A stretch of 64,000 bases of DNA, taken from assembly GCA_019426215.1 (NCBI GenBank), contig CM033397.1, positions 23,004,480-23,068,479 of the forward strand, in the 5' to 3' direction. Position 1 is the first letter of the stretch; the number at the start of each line of letters is the position of its first letter. This document shows, one piece after another, positions 10,844 to 23,657 of the stretch. The notes under the pieces were generated by a model, which was not told the origin of the DNA, did not search any database, and saw nothing but the letters and a program-made list of their open reading frames with translations. Source of the DNA: Buddleja alternifolia. Taxonomy: Eukaryota > Streptophyta > Magnoliopsida > Lamiales > Scrophulariaceae. The translations under genes and the position numbers were made by a program.

Positions 10844-12555
10844 ACTACCCCCCAACTAGGCTATGATCGTCTCGATCAATAAATGGCAAACAAGTACTCA
10901 TAAGTTCAGATTTTACAACTTGCTTTGGGATCTTGAAAAGTTTTATGTCGCAATAATCAAGGACGTACACGAATTAAACCCTAAAAAATGATTATGACAA
11001 GTTACACTTTACCTAGAACACTCAACAATTTGAAAGCCTCCAAAACATCTTCGATTCCATCTCAAAATCATGAACTCCATATCCATTTTTATGCCAAGAG
11101 CACACTTTAAACAAGATTATGCAAACTCATTAGATAATAAAAACATTAAAACACTTCAAAACTTGTTAACCTATCGGTGTGCATGAAATGTGAAAGTCAA
11201 GATCAAAAGGTCTTTTTGGCTTGTAACGTAAGGCTAGGTAATGGCTTGGACGGGAATATATGGATAAAGTGACTAAACTCAAGAAAGCATACAACTCAAT
11301 ATCATCGAGCTAAACACTCACTTATTAACCGAATAAATCTCCACATCTCGCCACTTATAGCTTTCTAATTTCTTTTCCCCTTGAACTCATAACCCCAAAA
11401 CTTGTTTCTTTTGATGCTAGGGGTGGAAAAATGATTCCCAAACCAAATAAATCACATTGAAGCTCAGTTCGTAGCCAAGTCGAGAGAGAGCTCACATAAT
11501 ATATTTTTCGGTAACTTCCAATCTCTTGACTCTTTAGCCAACTTACAACATTTTATTTTCCTCTCTTTATTTCACATAAATTCAAGACCTCAAAATTTCT
11601 CAAAATCATCAAGAACAAACACACCTTTTAACCCATTAATCCATGAGATTCGACACCCAAAACAAAGCATAAACCCAAATTAAAGCCAAATGATATGAAG
11701 TTATATGCTCTCTTACTTGGGAAATAGACTTTGTTTTTCTTCTTTTAGGCTAAAGGGTGGTTGGTGTGGCTTGCGAAAGAAAATCGAATGGTGGTTTTTA
11801 GTGTGCTAAACACACTCCATTCTTATCAATACGGCTCAAAATAAGGTCTAGAGATTATGTAATATCGTGAAGGCCAATTGTAAGGTTAAAGAAAATGAAA
11901 GATGGCCTAAATCATTTCATGACTTCGCACACTCAACACACATTTCAAAGTTGACAAAATTGAACGCTCAATGCTTTAAATCCTCAACAATTCACATAAG
12001 CATGGCTAAAAAGGCTTTCACATATAAAATACGACAAATGATTTCATATTAGATGAAGTAGAGACACTCAAACGAATCATGCTCCAAGCAAAAGTATAAC
12101 AAATCATGAATATGAAATCATTGACTATCACAGTTTTCTAATCCCAAATCAAGCATGAAACTTAACAAATGAGTACAAGTTACACCATATCACCACATCA
12201 CAATAAAATTAGGACGTCTAACCCGCCACCCAACTAATCTAGCACATTGTCCCTAATGAGCGAACATACAAAGGTAAAGTAAAGGAAGGAAAGACGCCCC
12301 TGATGTTTGAAGCTAAGTGATGTCCAAAAAGCGAAAGAGCGACAAGGCGAAAAATCTGACATTAAAGCCTAGCCATCTGTGAAGTTAGAAAAACAAGAAG
12401 AGACAAAAAGCATCATCATGACAACTAAGAACACATAAAACGACAAAAACAAAACAAAAAGAAAAAAAAATGTAAACAAAAGAAAGCATGTAAAACGTGG
12501 GTTGCCTCCCACGAAGCGCTTGTTTTAAGTCATTAGCTCGACTCCCTTGCACTGC
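10844..12555 (-). other. LARD interior without coding sequence
   Basis: It begins next to the 3' LTR with a minus-strand purine tract, TTGGGGGGTAGT (10844-10855), the likely polypurine tract. The rest is AT-rich with no supported reading frame. A compact GC-richer block at about 12495-12545 ('ggttgcctcccacgaag') stands out and, from memory, recurs in plant gypsy elements. Confidence 0.6.
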
Positions 12556-13661
12556 TCATGGTGGATCATAAGGAGCAATGCCAATTTTGTATGGATGAGC
12601 CTTTTTGTGTTTTTTCCAGTTGCGTAAAGGCTTCTCCCCTCCAATATCTATCACACAACCTAAAAGAATTAGAAGTAAGCATAAGGTCTCTTTCAAAAAT
12701 ACATAATTGAAGTGTAAAGATGAAAGTTTAATTGGAAGTGAGAAAGGATCGTCAATGGATGATTGCAACTCATATGTGGCTACTCCATACTCCCATAGAC
12801 TTAGTTTTGACAACTCAAATGGTGGTATATCCAAGTGATTTAGATATCCTCTAATTTTCTCATTCTCAACCGTAGCATCACTTGGGTTTTCCAAATATGT
12901 ATCGAATGGACCACTAGAGTTGTAAACCTTGACTTCAACCTCCTCCACTCTGTCTCTCTGGTTATTGATACACTTTTGTAAGAATTCGAGAGATATGGTG
13001 GTAGGAGGTTTTGAGTTCTTGAATATTTCTAATGCTTTTTTTTTGTCATTTGATGGAGTGAATTTTGGGATCTCAATGCTGAATTGAAGGTGCTCCAGTG
13101 ATGTTGTATCTACTTCACCACACATAGATTCTGAAGGTAGTGTTGGTGTAGCAATAGGGTACAAACACTGTGGTGCCGAATCAACAACTTGTTCAACTCC
13201 TGTATCAAGTACCTCATCATTCTCCTCTGTGCTACCCTGAGAGGTGTCTGATGATCTCTCTGCCAATAAATTGGAAAGTTGGTTGAGTTGTGTTTGCAAT
13301 TCCATTATAGATGCTTCGAGATTTTGAGATCGCTCATCGTTCGACTTCATCCATTGGATCATCAACTCCTCAAAACTGGGTTCCTATCACATTGTTGCTG
13401 ATAATCCCTATGGTTCTGAAAGTTAGTCGATTCAAATTCTCCCTGCATTAGAAAGGGGGACCTATCTTGTTGCAGGTATGCTTGTGAATCTCTCATAACA
13501 TAATAACTCAATGGAAAGTCTTCGTGACTTCTCCATCCGTGTTGACAATAATCGCTATGATGAACGTCTCCACACCACGAACAAAAATCTTGCACTTGAC
13601 TCCCATATTCGGCACCTTCATCCCATCCTTGTTTTGACCAATAAAGTTTATAATTGCTCAT
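12556..13661 (-). pseudogene. LARD gag-like gene, frameshifted
   Basis: Two minus-strand frames, 13661-13362 and 13365-12556, overlap by four bases around one frameshift. The first has a zinc-knuckle-like CSWCGDVHHSDYC, whose spacing departs from the standard C-x2-C-x4-H-x4-C. The second opens with a leucine-rich helix (NLEASIMELQTQLNQL), then acidic and polar sequence. This knuckle-then-helix order resembles the C-terminal part of Athila/Tat gag. No pol follows. Gag would form the particle. Family assignment is moderate because the knuckle is atypical. Confidence 0.6.
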
Positions 13662-13724
13662 CTATTCAAGAATAAAAAAAATAAAAAAAAACATAACAAA
13701 ACAGCAACTTAAAAAAAAAAACAA

Positions 13725-13930
13725 AAACAGCAACTTAGAAGACAAAAACATCAACTAAAAACACAAAAACAGCAACTAAAACCACAAAAACAGCAACTAA
13801 AACACAAAAACAGCAACTTAAAACACAAAAACAGCAACTTTTAACATAAAAACAGCAACTCAAGACGTAAAAACAGTAAACCAAAATGCAAAAACAGCAA
13901 ACCAAAATGCAAAAACAGCAACTTAGTCTT
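13725..13930 (-). repeat. 24-bp tandem repeats in the LARD leader
   Basis: A unit near 'acaaaaacagcaacttaaaa' recurs about eight times, just downstream of the primer site in the LARD leader. It yields a fortuitous open frame of C/F/V-rich repeats on the minus strand, which I do not call a gene. Confidence 0.75.
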
Positions 13931-13970
13931 AGAATAGATAAGTGAATTACAATATTAAATAACGCAATTG

Positions 13971-13988
13971 TCCCCGGCAACGGCGCCA
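13971..13988 (-). promoter_or_regulatory. LARD primer binding site, tRNA-Asp
   Basis: On the minus strand it reads TGGCGCCGTTGCCGGGGA, complementary to the 3' end of plant tRNA-Asp(GUC) including CCA. It starts six bases after the 5' LTR end. It fixes orientation and points to the gypsy side of LTR elements. Confidence 0.88.
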
Positions 13989-13994
13989 AAAACT

Positions 13995-15432
13995 TGACAC
14001 GCGAAATCCTAGCAAGTATACTAGGTCGTGCAAAGTAATAAAGTGGACTATTTAGCCCGGGATGTATCGTCTCCACAGGGACAATTGGATTCAATGCTCG
14101 TAATTGCTATATTACCTATTTCTAAGCTAAATCAATTTATAAGATGATAGGTGTTTATACTATGAAAATAACTAAAGATAACTAAAATGATTATCAAGGT
14201 AATAAATCAAATGGGAAGAGGTGATTGGGTTATGATCCTACTATGTTCTATTCTATGTTCATGAACTCTCAATTATCCGGATTCTTAGAATGTTCTTGTT
14301 ATGGCGAAACCCCCTAATGTATTTATTATTCAATCTCTTGAAATAACAAGCATATACTAGTTAACAACTTCCTATATCTCTATAGTGAAGATTGAATTAA
14401 CTAACATGCATTTAGGTTCAAAGGAATTCCTTGTTTACGAAGATCCTACATTCAATCGGGTCATCTTATCACAAAAAGCCACACAACGCAATCGATTCTA
14501 TCTCTAGTCAATTGTTAAGTTATGATGATTGATCTTTCGATCTCCCTTTATCTATCTCCTCTCGGTCTCAAGACAAAGCATTTTATCAAACACATGGTGA
14601 TCAAGCATATGCAAGCATTAAGCACAAAATCAAACATGTAACAAGAATGTAATAAATCTGGAAATTAATAATTCATTAAACACAAAACATCACAAAGTAT
14701 TCACATAACCCAATCACAAAAATACTTAGCTCATACTTACAACAACAAGTGATTCAACAACTCTACAAGACATAATTGAAATACTAATCAAGAGAAATAG
14801 TTGAATTACTCCCTATTATAAAGTGTGAATCCAAGCTTTGATGATGAAAATGATGATGATGAGGATGATGATGGCTCTTCAAGCTTCCTTAGGACTTCCC
14901 ATGGCTCCCCTTTGGTGTTTTAGAGCATCTCTAAGTGTTTTCCAAGAGAAAAGTGTGTTATAAAGGGAGAAAACGGCGGACTTAATTTTAGGGCTTCGGG
15001 AGAATTGGACCGCGGCACAAACTCTTATCAGACCGCGGTCCTCTGACGCAGAATTCACAGCTTTCGTATTTTGATCATAACTCTCTCTACAAATGTCGGA
15101 TTGAGTTGATTCAAATTGCTACGCGAAGCTAAGAAATAGATCTACAATATTGAAGAAGAAACCTTAGTATGATTCGGCCTGTAAGAGGACGAAAAACGCA
15201 TTTATATATGAGCATTGTGTAAAATCTTTCGTCAACTATCTTCTTTTGTTTCTTTCTTCAATTTCAAGCTCAATTTGGATCTCTTTTCTCGTCTTTCATG
15301 CATAAATCAACTTTTATCCTACAAAACAAAATATATACCAATCAAAGCATTATGAGGGATAAAAAATGATCAAAGTAACGATCAAATCATATTACAATGG
15401 GGCATAAAATACTGTAAAATATGGACTTATCA
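13995..15432 (-). repeat. LARD 5' LTR, 1438 bp
   Basis: It matches the copy at 9406-10843 at the same length with only a few substitutions. A TATA-like element lies at 15201-15210 on the minus strand. The 5-bp flank ACCAC follows at 15433. Confidence 0.93.
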
Positions 15433-15437
15433 ACCAC

Positions 15438-18261
15438 TAGTGCTTTTTTTGTCTATTTTGCATCCTGCAAAATCTGCATCAGAATAACCAATTAGTTCAA
15501 AAGGAGAGTCCCTCGGATACCATAAGCCCACATTCTGTGTGCCTTTTAGGTATTTAAGGATTCTCTTGGCATCATTTAAGTGTGATTCTCTAGGATCAGC
15601 TAGAAAGCGTGCACACATGCATACCGAAAACGTAATATCGGGTCTACTAGCGGTAAGATAAAGAAGTGATCCAATGATACCTCTATAGTTAGTGATATCA
15701 ACTTTCTTTCCATTTTCATCTTTATCTAACTTAAGCATTTGGCTTATTGGAATTTTTGAAGATGATGCATTTTCCATACCAAATTTCTTAATCATATCTC
15801 TTGTATATTTAGCTTCGTTTATAAATATGCCATTTGGGAGTTGTTTAACTTGCAAACCTAAGAAAAAAGTTAATTCACCCATCGTGCTCATTTCAAATTG
15901 ATCTTGCATCATTTTCGAAAATTTCTCACACAATCGCTTATTAATAGAGCCAAATATAATATCATCAACATAAATTTGGACTAAGAGAATATCTTCATTA
16001 TGGGTAATTTTAAATAACGTTGTATCAACGCTGCCTTTTGAAAAGCCTTTACCTATAAGGAAGATAGAGAGAGTGTCATACCATGCTCTTGGTGCTTGTT
16101 TAAGGCCATAGAGTGCCTTGTCCAGTTTGTAGACCCTACTTTTGCCATGGTTGTTGATGAATCCTGGAGGTTGCTCCACATAGACTTCTTCTCAGAGTTT
16201 ACCATTTAGGAATGCACTCTTCACGTCCATTTGATATATTGTGAACTTGTTGAAGGCGACAAACGCTAGGAACATCCTAATCGCTTCAAGACGGGCTACT
16301 GGGGCATACGTCTCATCAAAATCAATACCCTCTTCTTGATAATAACCCTGAGCGACTAATCTGGCTTTGTTTCTTATAACAATTCCATCTTCATCCATCT
16401 TGTTCCTAAAAACCCATCTTGTTCCAATCACTCCTTGGTGAGTTGGTCTTGGTACTAGCGTCCAAACCTTGCTTCTCTCAAATTGGTTAAGCCTTTCTTG
16501 CATAGCTTCTACCCAACTTGAATCATTGAGTGCTTCATCCACTTTCTTTGGTTCCATTTGAGACAGGAAGCTTGCGAACATGGCCTCATTAATTGTAGTG
16601 GACCTAGTCTTAACAGGTGCTTCAATATCTCCAATTACTAGCTCTGGTGGATGATCTCTGAGCCATTTATGGTCTGGTTGGAACGGGTTGAGAGACTCTT
16701 GATTATCAATCGCTTGACCCTCATTTGTCTCTGGCGCAGTCGCTGCATCATTCACTGTTCCATTTTGCTCTTGATGATCATTCTCTTCATGATCATCAGC
16801 GATTCTGATACTATCATCATTTGTAACCTCACGAGTAATCTTAGGAATAGGTACAAGGATCTCGTCATCTTCGTCATCACTATCATCACCAAGATTGATT
16901 TGTGACGGTTGTTGGGTGAGATCTATAATTCCTATATCATCAGAATTAACCTTACTCGGTTCTTGGTTAGCATCATCAAACACAACATGAATGGATTCTT
17001 CAACCTTCGATTTGATCTTACTTAGGATGCAAAAACTCTTTCCATTTTTGGCATAGCCTAGGAAGATTCCCTCATCCGCTTTAGGATCAAATGTCTTTAG
17101 ACTTTGGGATCCATTGTTATGAATGAAACATTTTGAACCAAATACATGAAAATATGAGACGTTAGGCTTACGTCCCTTCCACAACTCATATGGAGTCTTC
17201 TCTTGTTGCTTGTTGATCATACACCAGTTCTGAGTGTAGCAAGCGGTATTGATAGCTTCGGCCCAACACCTTTGAGGCAGCTTAGACTCTGCAAGCATCG
17301 TCCTAGCAGCTTCTTTAAGCGTTATGTTCCATCGCTCAGCAACTCCATTCTGTTGAGGTGTTCTAGGAGCAAAATACTCATGAAGTATTCCAAAATCTAT
17401 ACAAAACTTCTCAACAAATTGGTTAGTAAATTCAGTTCCTCTATCGCTTCTAATTCTTGTCACCTTTAAATCTTTATAAGTTTGCAGTTGACGAATTAGC
17501 GATGTGAGCTTGATACTAGTTTCATCCTTGGTTGCTAGGAATTCTACCCATGTATAGCGAGAGAAATCATCAACTATTACTAGCGAGTACTTTTTACCAC
17601 TAACGCTCATGATTTAACTAGGACCAAACAAATCTAGATGCAATAGTTCAAGAACTCTAGAAGTAGATAGACATGGTTTCTTCTTAAAAGATGATTTAAC
17701 TTGTTTACCCATTTCACATGCATCACATAAGCGATTCTTTTGAAAGGAACCCTTAGGTAATCCCTCTACAAGATTTAGTGATATTAACTGAGAGATTGCC
17801 TTAAAGTTGAGGTGATTCATTTTTCTATGTCATAACCAACCCAATTCAATTTGACTTTTAGCAACAAAGCATGTGGGGTTGTTATCAATTGTAGAATCCC
17901 AATCCATTAAATAAACATTATTTGTTCATTTTCCTCTTAATTTAGTAGACTTAGTCTTAGCGTCGTTAACATAGCAGAAGTCGCTTGAAAACTTTACTTC
18001 AAAGCCTTTATCACAAAATTGACTAATGCTTAACAGATTATGCTTAAGACCCTCAGCATAATATACATCACTGATCATGATGTTCCCCCTATGCATGATA
18101 CCTATACCTTTGGTTTTACCTTTTGAGTTATCACCGAATATAACTTGAGGACCGTTGGTTGGATAGTTGATCAAGAGATTCTTTGATCCAATCATATGCC
18201 TTGATGACCCGCTATCAATGTACCAAACTGAAGTATCGGTGTTGGCTCTAGGTACCTGCAA
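15438..18261 (-). pseudogene. pol: Element A pol: protease, integrase, RT, start of RNase H
   Basis: One minus-strand frame holds, in order: protease with the active-site WYIDSGSSRHM (about 18230-18198); pre-integrase zinc region; integrase with the catalytic triad residues in [15 protein letters not shown] and [10 protein letters not shown] with YVDD at 15972-15961; and the start of RNase H, cut at 15437 by the LARD. In-frame stops interrupt it near 17924, 17840, 17612 and 16190. Several look like single G-to-A or C-to-T changes, such as TGG or CGA to TGA. The stop near 16190 is shared with A'. The order protease-integrase-RT is diagnostic of Ty1/copia. Confidence 0.92.
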
Positions 18262-18276
18262 TATTAAAGGGTAGTT

Positions 18277-20472
18277 CTAATTCTTCTTAGGTACCCATGT
18301 TGTCTTGGGTCCTTCATTGTTAGTGACTTTGGTTTGAATTGAAACTTTAGGAACCCATATTTGCCTAGTCTTCATTGTAGGAATACTGGCCTTCTTGGGT
18401 TTCACATTGTGTTGTGTGTGCTTTTTGGGTGTATAATAATATCCCCGATTATAGTAGTAATCATAATCATAGTCATAATCATAATTATCATAGTAGCGAT
18501 AATATGATCCAGACTTTTGTGGATATTGACGATGGTATTTCCTTGGCGCTAGCATGTGTTGTTTTTTTGTTGCTTGACGCTTAGCACTTGATTCACAGTG
18601 GTCAAATTTATCCTTAGCCCTTTGAGCTTTTGGATGAACCCGTCTTTTTGGAATATTCACTTTCGCCTTTCCCTTGCCTGAGTCAGCTTTGGCTTTCTCA
18701 TTTGGCCTCGTACCATTGTCACTTGGTTCATTTAGCGTTTGACTTTGTGAACCTTTCTTAACAAAGAAAACACCCTTTCCTTTGTTGTGCGCTGTAACAT
18801 TAGATTTATTTGGTTGTTTACCAAGTTTATTGCATCCTAAACCGGTCTTTTCACCAAACATTCTTGTTACCTCAATCACATTATCCAAATTTCTTGAAGC
18901 GTTTGATAATGATGAGATGAGCTGCTCTGATTTGGCAAGTCTAGCGATCAGATCAGCTTCTCTTTTGACTATTATATCAAGATCGCTTTTCAGTTGAGTA
19001 ATCTCACTCTCAAGCGATGGTTCTTCTCAATGCATTGTTGCTGAACTTGCAACTCTGCTTTGAGCGTTACTTTATCACTTGTGAGCGATGGGATAATAGT
19101 GAAGTGATTTTGATATATTTTGGCGGCATCTTGACAATCTTTATAATATTCATTGACTTTGTTAAGCAATTCATCATAAAAAAGAGGATGAGATAATCCA
19201 TTGGTTACCTCTGGTAGCAAGTCATCAGACGCTTCATCATCTCTTTCCATAAGACAAATCAACGCTGAGTCGCTTGTAGGCTCATCATCACTGCTTTCAT
19301 CTGATGATTCCAAGTCCTCTTCAGGTGTGGAGAATGTTCAGATTCCGCTAGCAAACCTTGTTGGTGAAGGTTGCTCCTGAATTGGTTTCTATCCACATAG
19401 TCTTGCCTTGTGGGCTTAGACACATTTGGATAAGGGCAATTTACCTTGTAGTGCCCTGGTTTCCTGCAATTATAACACATATTAGTTTTCATTTTCTGTT
19501 CAGTGGTTAATCACTTTGATCCAACTGGCGCTGAGAGATTCTGAGTAGGAATTGTAGGTGCTTGGTAAGGAACTGGCGCTAATGGCTGAGGTGCAGAATA
19601 TAATGGCACTTGATACTGAGGCACTGGTGCTGGGGGAGGGGTTTGAAATGAAGTTTGTCCAACAGGATTTCTCTTTTCATATCTTAGAAATTTCTTGACC
19701 AATAAAGCCATCTCTTTATCTTCATTGGATTCTGTTGTCTTAACCTCACTAACGCTTTTCCCTTACTCTTGGTAGTAGCGATAAAAGCTCCTGATTCAGT
19801 CGATGTGTCGCTGACTTCACCTAATTCGAACTCAAATGCCTTTAATTCTGAAAACACATGTTCTGGAGTAAGAGTCTCCAATGTCTGTGATTCTCTCATA
19901 GCAACAATCTTGATTAAATACTTGCTTGGAAGACTTCTGAAAATTTTATTGACCATTTCCTTGTTGGTCAACTCCTTGTCTAATGACGCTAACTCTGTAA
20001 TGAGCAAAGTGAATCTTGCGTCCAATTGTTCTAGCATCTCATTGGGCTGCATCTTAAAATGCTCAAATCTTTGCATGGCTATGGAGAGCTTGTTCTCCTT
20101 CATTTGTGCTGAACCTTCACATACTATAGTCAACTTATCCCATATTTCTTTGGAAGTTTTACAATGCTTGATTTTGTTGAACAATGCATCATTGTCTCCT
20201 AACGCTGAGTAAAGTGCACTTCGTCCAACATTATCTAGATTTGCTCTTTTCCGATCATCAGGCATCCATTCTAATTTAGGTTTCTCAACATATCCATCTG
20301 GGGTGGCTTCGTCAGCTCCAGGTGCACGAGTTATCACTTTCATGATCTTAATGGGGCCGTCTGAAATTACATCACACATTTCATTATCGCAAGAACATAA
20401 ATATGCAAATGCTCTAAGTTTCCAAGAATCATAATTTGATTCTACCAGCTTAGGCATTTTGTTAAAAGCCAT
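18277..20472 (-). pseudogene. gag: Element A gag, frameshifted
   Basis: It starts MAFNKMPKLVESNY at 20472, about 96 bases after the primer site. It carries the gag domain common to Sirevirus-like copia, then a CCHC zinc knuckle (CYNCRKPGHYKVNC, about 19476-19436), acidic sequence and a tyrosine/aspartate low-complexity patch (about 18500-18440). The frame changes near 19745, 19300 and 18990. All three shifts are shared with A', and together they return to the starting frame. A TGA near 19508 is private to this copy, since A' has CGA there. Gag would assemble the particle and bind the RNA. Confidence 0.9.
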
Positions 20473-20568
20473 AATGAAATGTTTTTAAAGAAAATTTTAA
20501 AGCGACTAAGTTTTAGAAAACTGGATCTAAACAAGCAGTTACGCTCGAAAACGCTTAGGTTTCTACTT

Positions 20569-20585
20569 CAACCGCTCTGATACCA
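20569..20585 (-). promoter_or_regulatory. Element A primer binding site, tRNA-Met
   Basis: On the minus strand it reads TGGTATCAGAGCGGTTG, two bases after the 5' LTR end. TGGTATCAGAGC pairs with initiator tRNA-Met, the usual copia primer. Confidence 0.92.
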
Positions 20586-20587
20586 CT

Positions 20588-22105
20588 TGGTGGTCCCAAG
20601 TGGCATACGAAAGGGTCTAGAAGGGGGGTTTGAATAGACCCTGAAGTCTTTTTCGACTTCAAAAATTTCGTATCACTTTTAATGGTTAGAACGCTTAGGC
20701 AACTGAACGTTTGGGTCAGACGCTTCAGTAAAGATAACTTAGACTTAGTGATTTTAACAATTTACCAAAGTAGGGTAACGCTTAGATCACTTAATCAGAG
20801 TTAGCACAGCGAAAATGATTTTAAAGCTTTAGCGTTTATTTTTGTTAAATAGTCGCTTAGCAGATTAGCTTGTCTTTTTCAAAGAATATAATATAATGTA
20901 AAACAAGACAATAATTAAAGTAAATGACACAAGAAATTGTAAGGTTCACTGGGTGATGTAATCCCAGCTACGTTCTTCTTCTCCTTTTTTACTTAGAGGA
21001 AATTCACTAAGATTATTATCGAAGAATCACACAGAAACTTCTACAAGATAGTAAACAGGTGAAAATGATCTCGGGCTCCTTGATCACACAGATTTCAGCA
21101 CCAATGAAGATCGTCTTCTACAAGCTTCTCTCACTTAGAAATACTGCCTGTAAGAGGTTTCAACAGTTTTCTCACTCAGATGAAAGGTTGAAGGATTTGT
21201 CACAAGGGTTTGTTTATTTTTGGGAAGATCAAGCAACTCGGAATATCTCAGTAAGAATTTAGGTTTCTTCTTTGGAAGAGGTTTGAGATGTTTTTGTGAC
21301 TGTCTGGAATGTATATAGAAAGCTTGAAAGATTTTGGCTATGGAGTTTCTAAGCTTTTTCTTTGATCGCGAATTTCAGCAGAGTTTCTTGTGCATGTACG
21401 TATATTTTTTGTGTATCTCTGTTTTTACGGTTTGATGGAGGTAAGGTATTTATAGGCTTTTTCTTGGGATTATGTCCGTTGGACACATGCAGGAGCGTGT
21501 CTTTCACGCGGCGCGTGAGTATACCTTTTCTCTGACATTCCTGCATTCCTGCTGGTACCGATTTGACGCGAGGAGCTATAAACTCTGAAGTTCTGACAGT
21601 GTAGCCAAAAGGTGGCTTGTCTACAAGTCATATTGGCTTATCACATTTAATGCTCTTATCAGGCATTTAATGTATTTGAATTTATTTCCCGTTTGAAATA
21701 AATGTCCATTGAATGATTGCATTTAAGTCCTTTATGACTTGAGAATTTATTTCAGGTGAATTTGATTCTGATCGCTAGGGTGCTTTGAGCGCTTGATCCA
21801 TAAATCCTAAAATAGTCCTTTAGCGTTTGACAGACACTAAGGATAAATCTTCATCTTCAGTTGACTTCAGACGCTGATCTTCAACTTCTTCTCTAATAAA
21901 CTCACCTAGAATTCTATTAGCGATTCAGTATCTAATACTTAGTCTAAAATCTAGAAAGATAAAATTTACAAGCCTAACAAAATTACATACTTTCAAACGC
22001 TTATACAAATGATCTATGAAACAAAAACTTACATTATATTTTGGGGTCTAACATAAAAATCCTGTCTTGTCATCATCAAAACATCTAACATGAAATTTCC
22101 TAATA
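20588..22105 (-). repeat. Element A 5' LTR, 1518 bp
   Basis: On the minus strand it should open TGTTAGG but reads TATTAGG, the same terminal change as in A', so the lesion predates that duplication. It ends CCACCA next to the primer site. The full length is 1518 bp, identical to the A' LTR at 39862-41379. Confidence 0.92.
21445..21456 (-). promoter_or_regulatory. TATA-like box in element A 5' LTR
   Basis: On the minus strand it reads CCTATAAATACC. It sits mid-LTR and is kept as CCTATAAATGCC in A' (40719-40730) and CCTATAAATAGG in C (28212-28223). It is the likely core promoter of the element. Confidence 0.6.
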
Positions 22106-22600
22106 GCATGGATGATACTTGGCTATGCATATGATGCATAGATGATTCTTGACTATGCTTATGATGCATAGATGATACTTCACTTTGCTTATGACAACCT
22201 CATATACAACTTCTGCCATTGGATTTCTTTTTCTCCTCCAGGTTAGGCAAAAGGCCCAACCTGCACCTTAACTTGGCGAAACAGTGTTGGTTGCTTTTGC
22301 AATAGTTTTTGTTTGCACTTCCTTCTAACCTAGCAAAGCTGCATTTTAGCTTTGTGGGGTAGCATGTGTTGCTCTTGCCATCTAACTCTTCCAGCTTTAC
22401 GGAGTAGCATGGGCTACTCCAACAAATCATTTTTTTAACTTCTCATAGCAGCATGAGCTAGTCATGCCATCCAACTCTACTCATGGCATCCAACTATTCT
22501 AGCTTCTCGGAGTAGCATGAGCTACTCCTGCCATCCAGCTTTTCCAGCTTTACGGAGCAGCATGGGCTACTCCTGCCATCCAGCTCTCCGAGTTTTAATC
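22106..22600. repeat. Short tandem repeats in F1
   Basis: About 22106-22200 repeats a unit of roughly 30 bp ('gatgatacttggctatgctt...') continuing from left of A. About 22330-22600 repeats a roughly 40-bp unit containing 'gctttacggagtagcatg'. The same repeats appear in F2 at 41380-41875. Confidence 0.7.
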
Positions 22601-23657
22601 TTAGGCTTGCCAGCAACTTTAACGCTTCCTGAACACTCCTGCATACTTAGCTTGCCAACACCTTGATCTTCCATTGACTATCACTACAACTTGCGTGCCC
22701 GAAGTAGGACCTTGAGAGTTGCTAAACTCAATTGCACAAAATTATAAATTTCATGGCAAAGCTTCTGCAAGTATTCTCAACCATATGTGAAATCTCATAG
22801 CCAATAATTAGATCTTATATGGAAAATAATCACCCAAGTAAATGATGAAACTTGTCATTATAGAAAATAAATTTGAAGTAAATATCAACACTTATTAGAA
22901 AAATATCAGTTTATTTCTATTTTTTTATTTTGTACAAATATACAAATTTATAAAATGAAACTTCAACCGAGCCTTATTCATAAAAGGGTTTTTTCATTAT
23001 ACCATTGTTAAATATTTTGGGAGAATTGGGTCTATGCAACTTTACTTCTAGAAAAATAAATGAATAATTTGTGCCGATCACCCATCTAACTTAAACATAA
23101 AGAACCGGAATATACAATAAAAGATATTTGCCCAATTTCGTACTTCTTCATGCATAAACAATATTTTCCCAGAAGATCTCAAAAATAGATAAAACATTAT
23201 TCACATAGGAGACCCTTCTTTACATATGAAATTTTTGAAGAAACATGCATAAGTAAATGGAGTATTTGAGTTTTAGAAAATAAAGCACATATAATCAATA
23301 GATTTTTAAAAAAAAGATAGTCACAAGAACATTAGTGCTTAGCGGCATGACGTGGAGAGTAATAAGAGTCTAGGACACTTCTAGTTAATTGCTAGGAAGA
23401 AGGCTCTTTCACATTCAAGGTAATAAAAACAGAATCATAAACATTCTCCATCTATCATAAAGCCAAATGTATTCTTACAATATACCATTTTCTAAAAACA
23501 AATCAAGTAGTTGAAAAAAATCTTTTAGTAGAAATACACATATATGTATACATTTTCATAGTAATCAATGAAAATGATAGTACCAAACCGTTGGGATAAC
23601 CATTTAGATTGTAATTTTCTCATGTCTTAAACTCAATTTACCACAGATGGCGCCAAA

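Larger units (their letters stand above)
9406..15432 (-). mobile_element. Nested LARD-type LTR retrotransposon, gag only
   Basis: A 6027-bp minus-strand element inside the RNase H region of A. Two 1438-bp LTRs (TGATAAG...GTGTCA on the minus strand) flank a 3.15-kb interior with a tRNA-Asp primer site and a broken gag-like frame, but no protease, RT or integrase. The target duplication is ACTAC at 9401-9405 and ACCAC at 15433-15437, one base decayed. The matching site in A' (around 34721) is empty and reads ACCAC once. The primer site and gag style suggest Ty3/gypsy, near Athila/Tat. It must be mobilised in trans. I count about eight LTR differences by eye, so it is recent. Confidence 0.9.
2380..22105 (-). 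mobile_element. Element A: Sirevirus-type Ty1/copia retrotransposon
   Basis: A complete but decayed element on the minus strand. GCATG duplications at 2375-2379 and 22106-22110 bound it. In transcription order it has: 5' LTR (20588-22105), tRNA-Met primer site, gag, protease, integrase, RT, RNase H (split by the LARD at 9406-15432), internal polypurine tracts, the extra aORF (8111-3977), a polypurine tract and the 3' LTR (2380-3634). Integrase before RT places it in Ty1/copia. The long LTRs, gag type and extra frame after pol point to Sirevirus. About 13.7 kb belongs to A itself. Stops and frameshifts disable all its genes. Confidence 0.92.

Noticed and set aside
13735..14094. Cysteine-rich frame in the LARD leader as a secreted peptide
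   Set aside because: It arises from 24-bp tandem repeats plus LTR sequence.
16651..17469. Plus-strand frames opposite pol of A (and their A' equivalents)
   Set aside because: Antisense shadows of conserved pol; no motif of their own.
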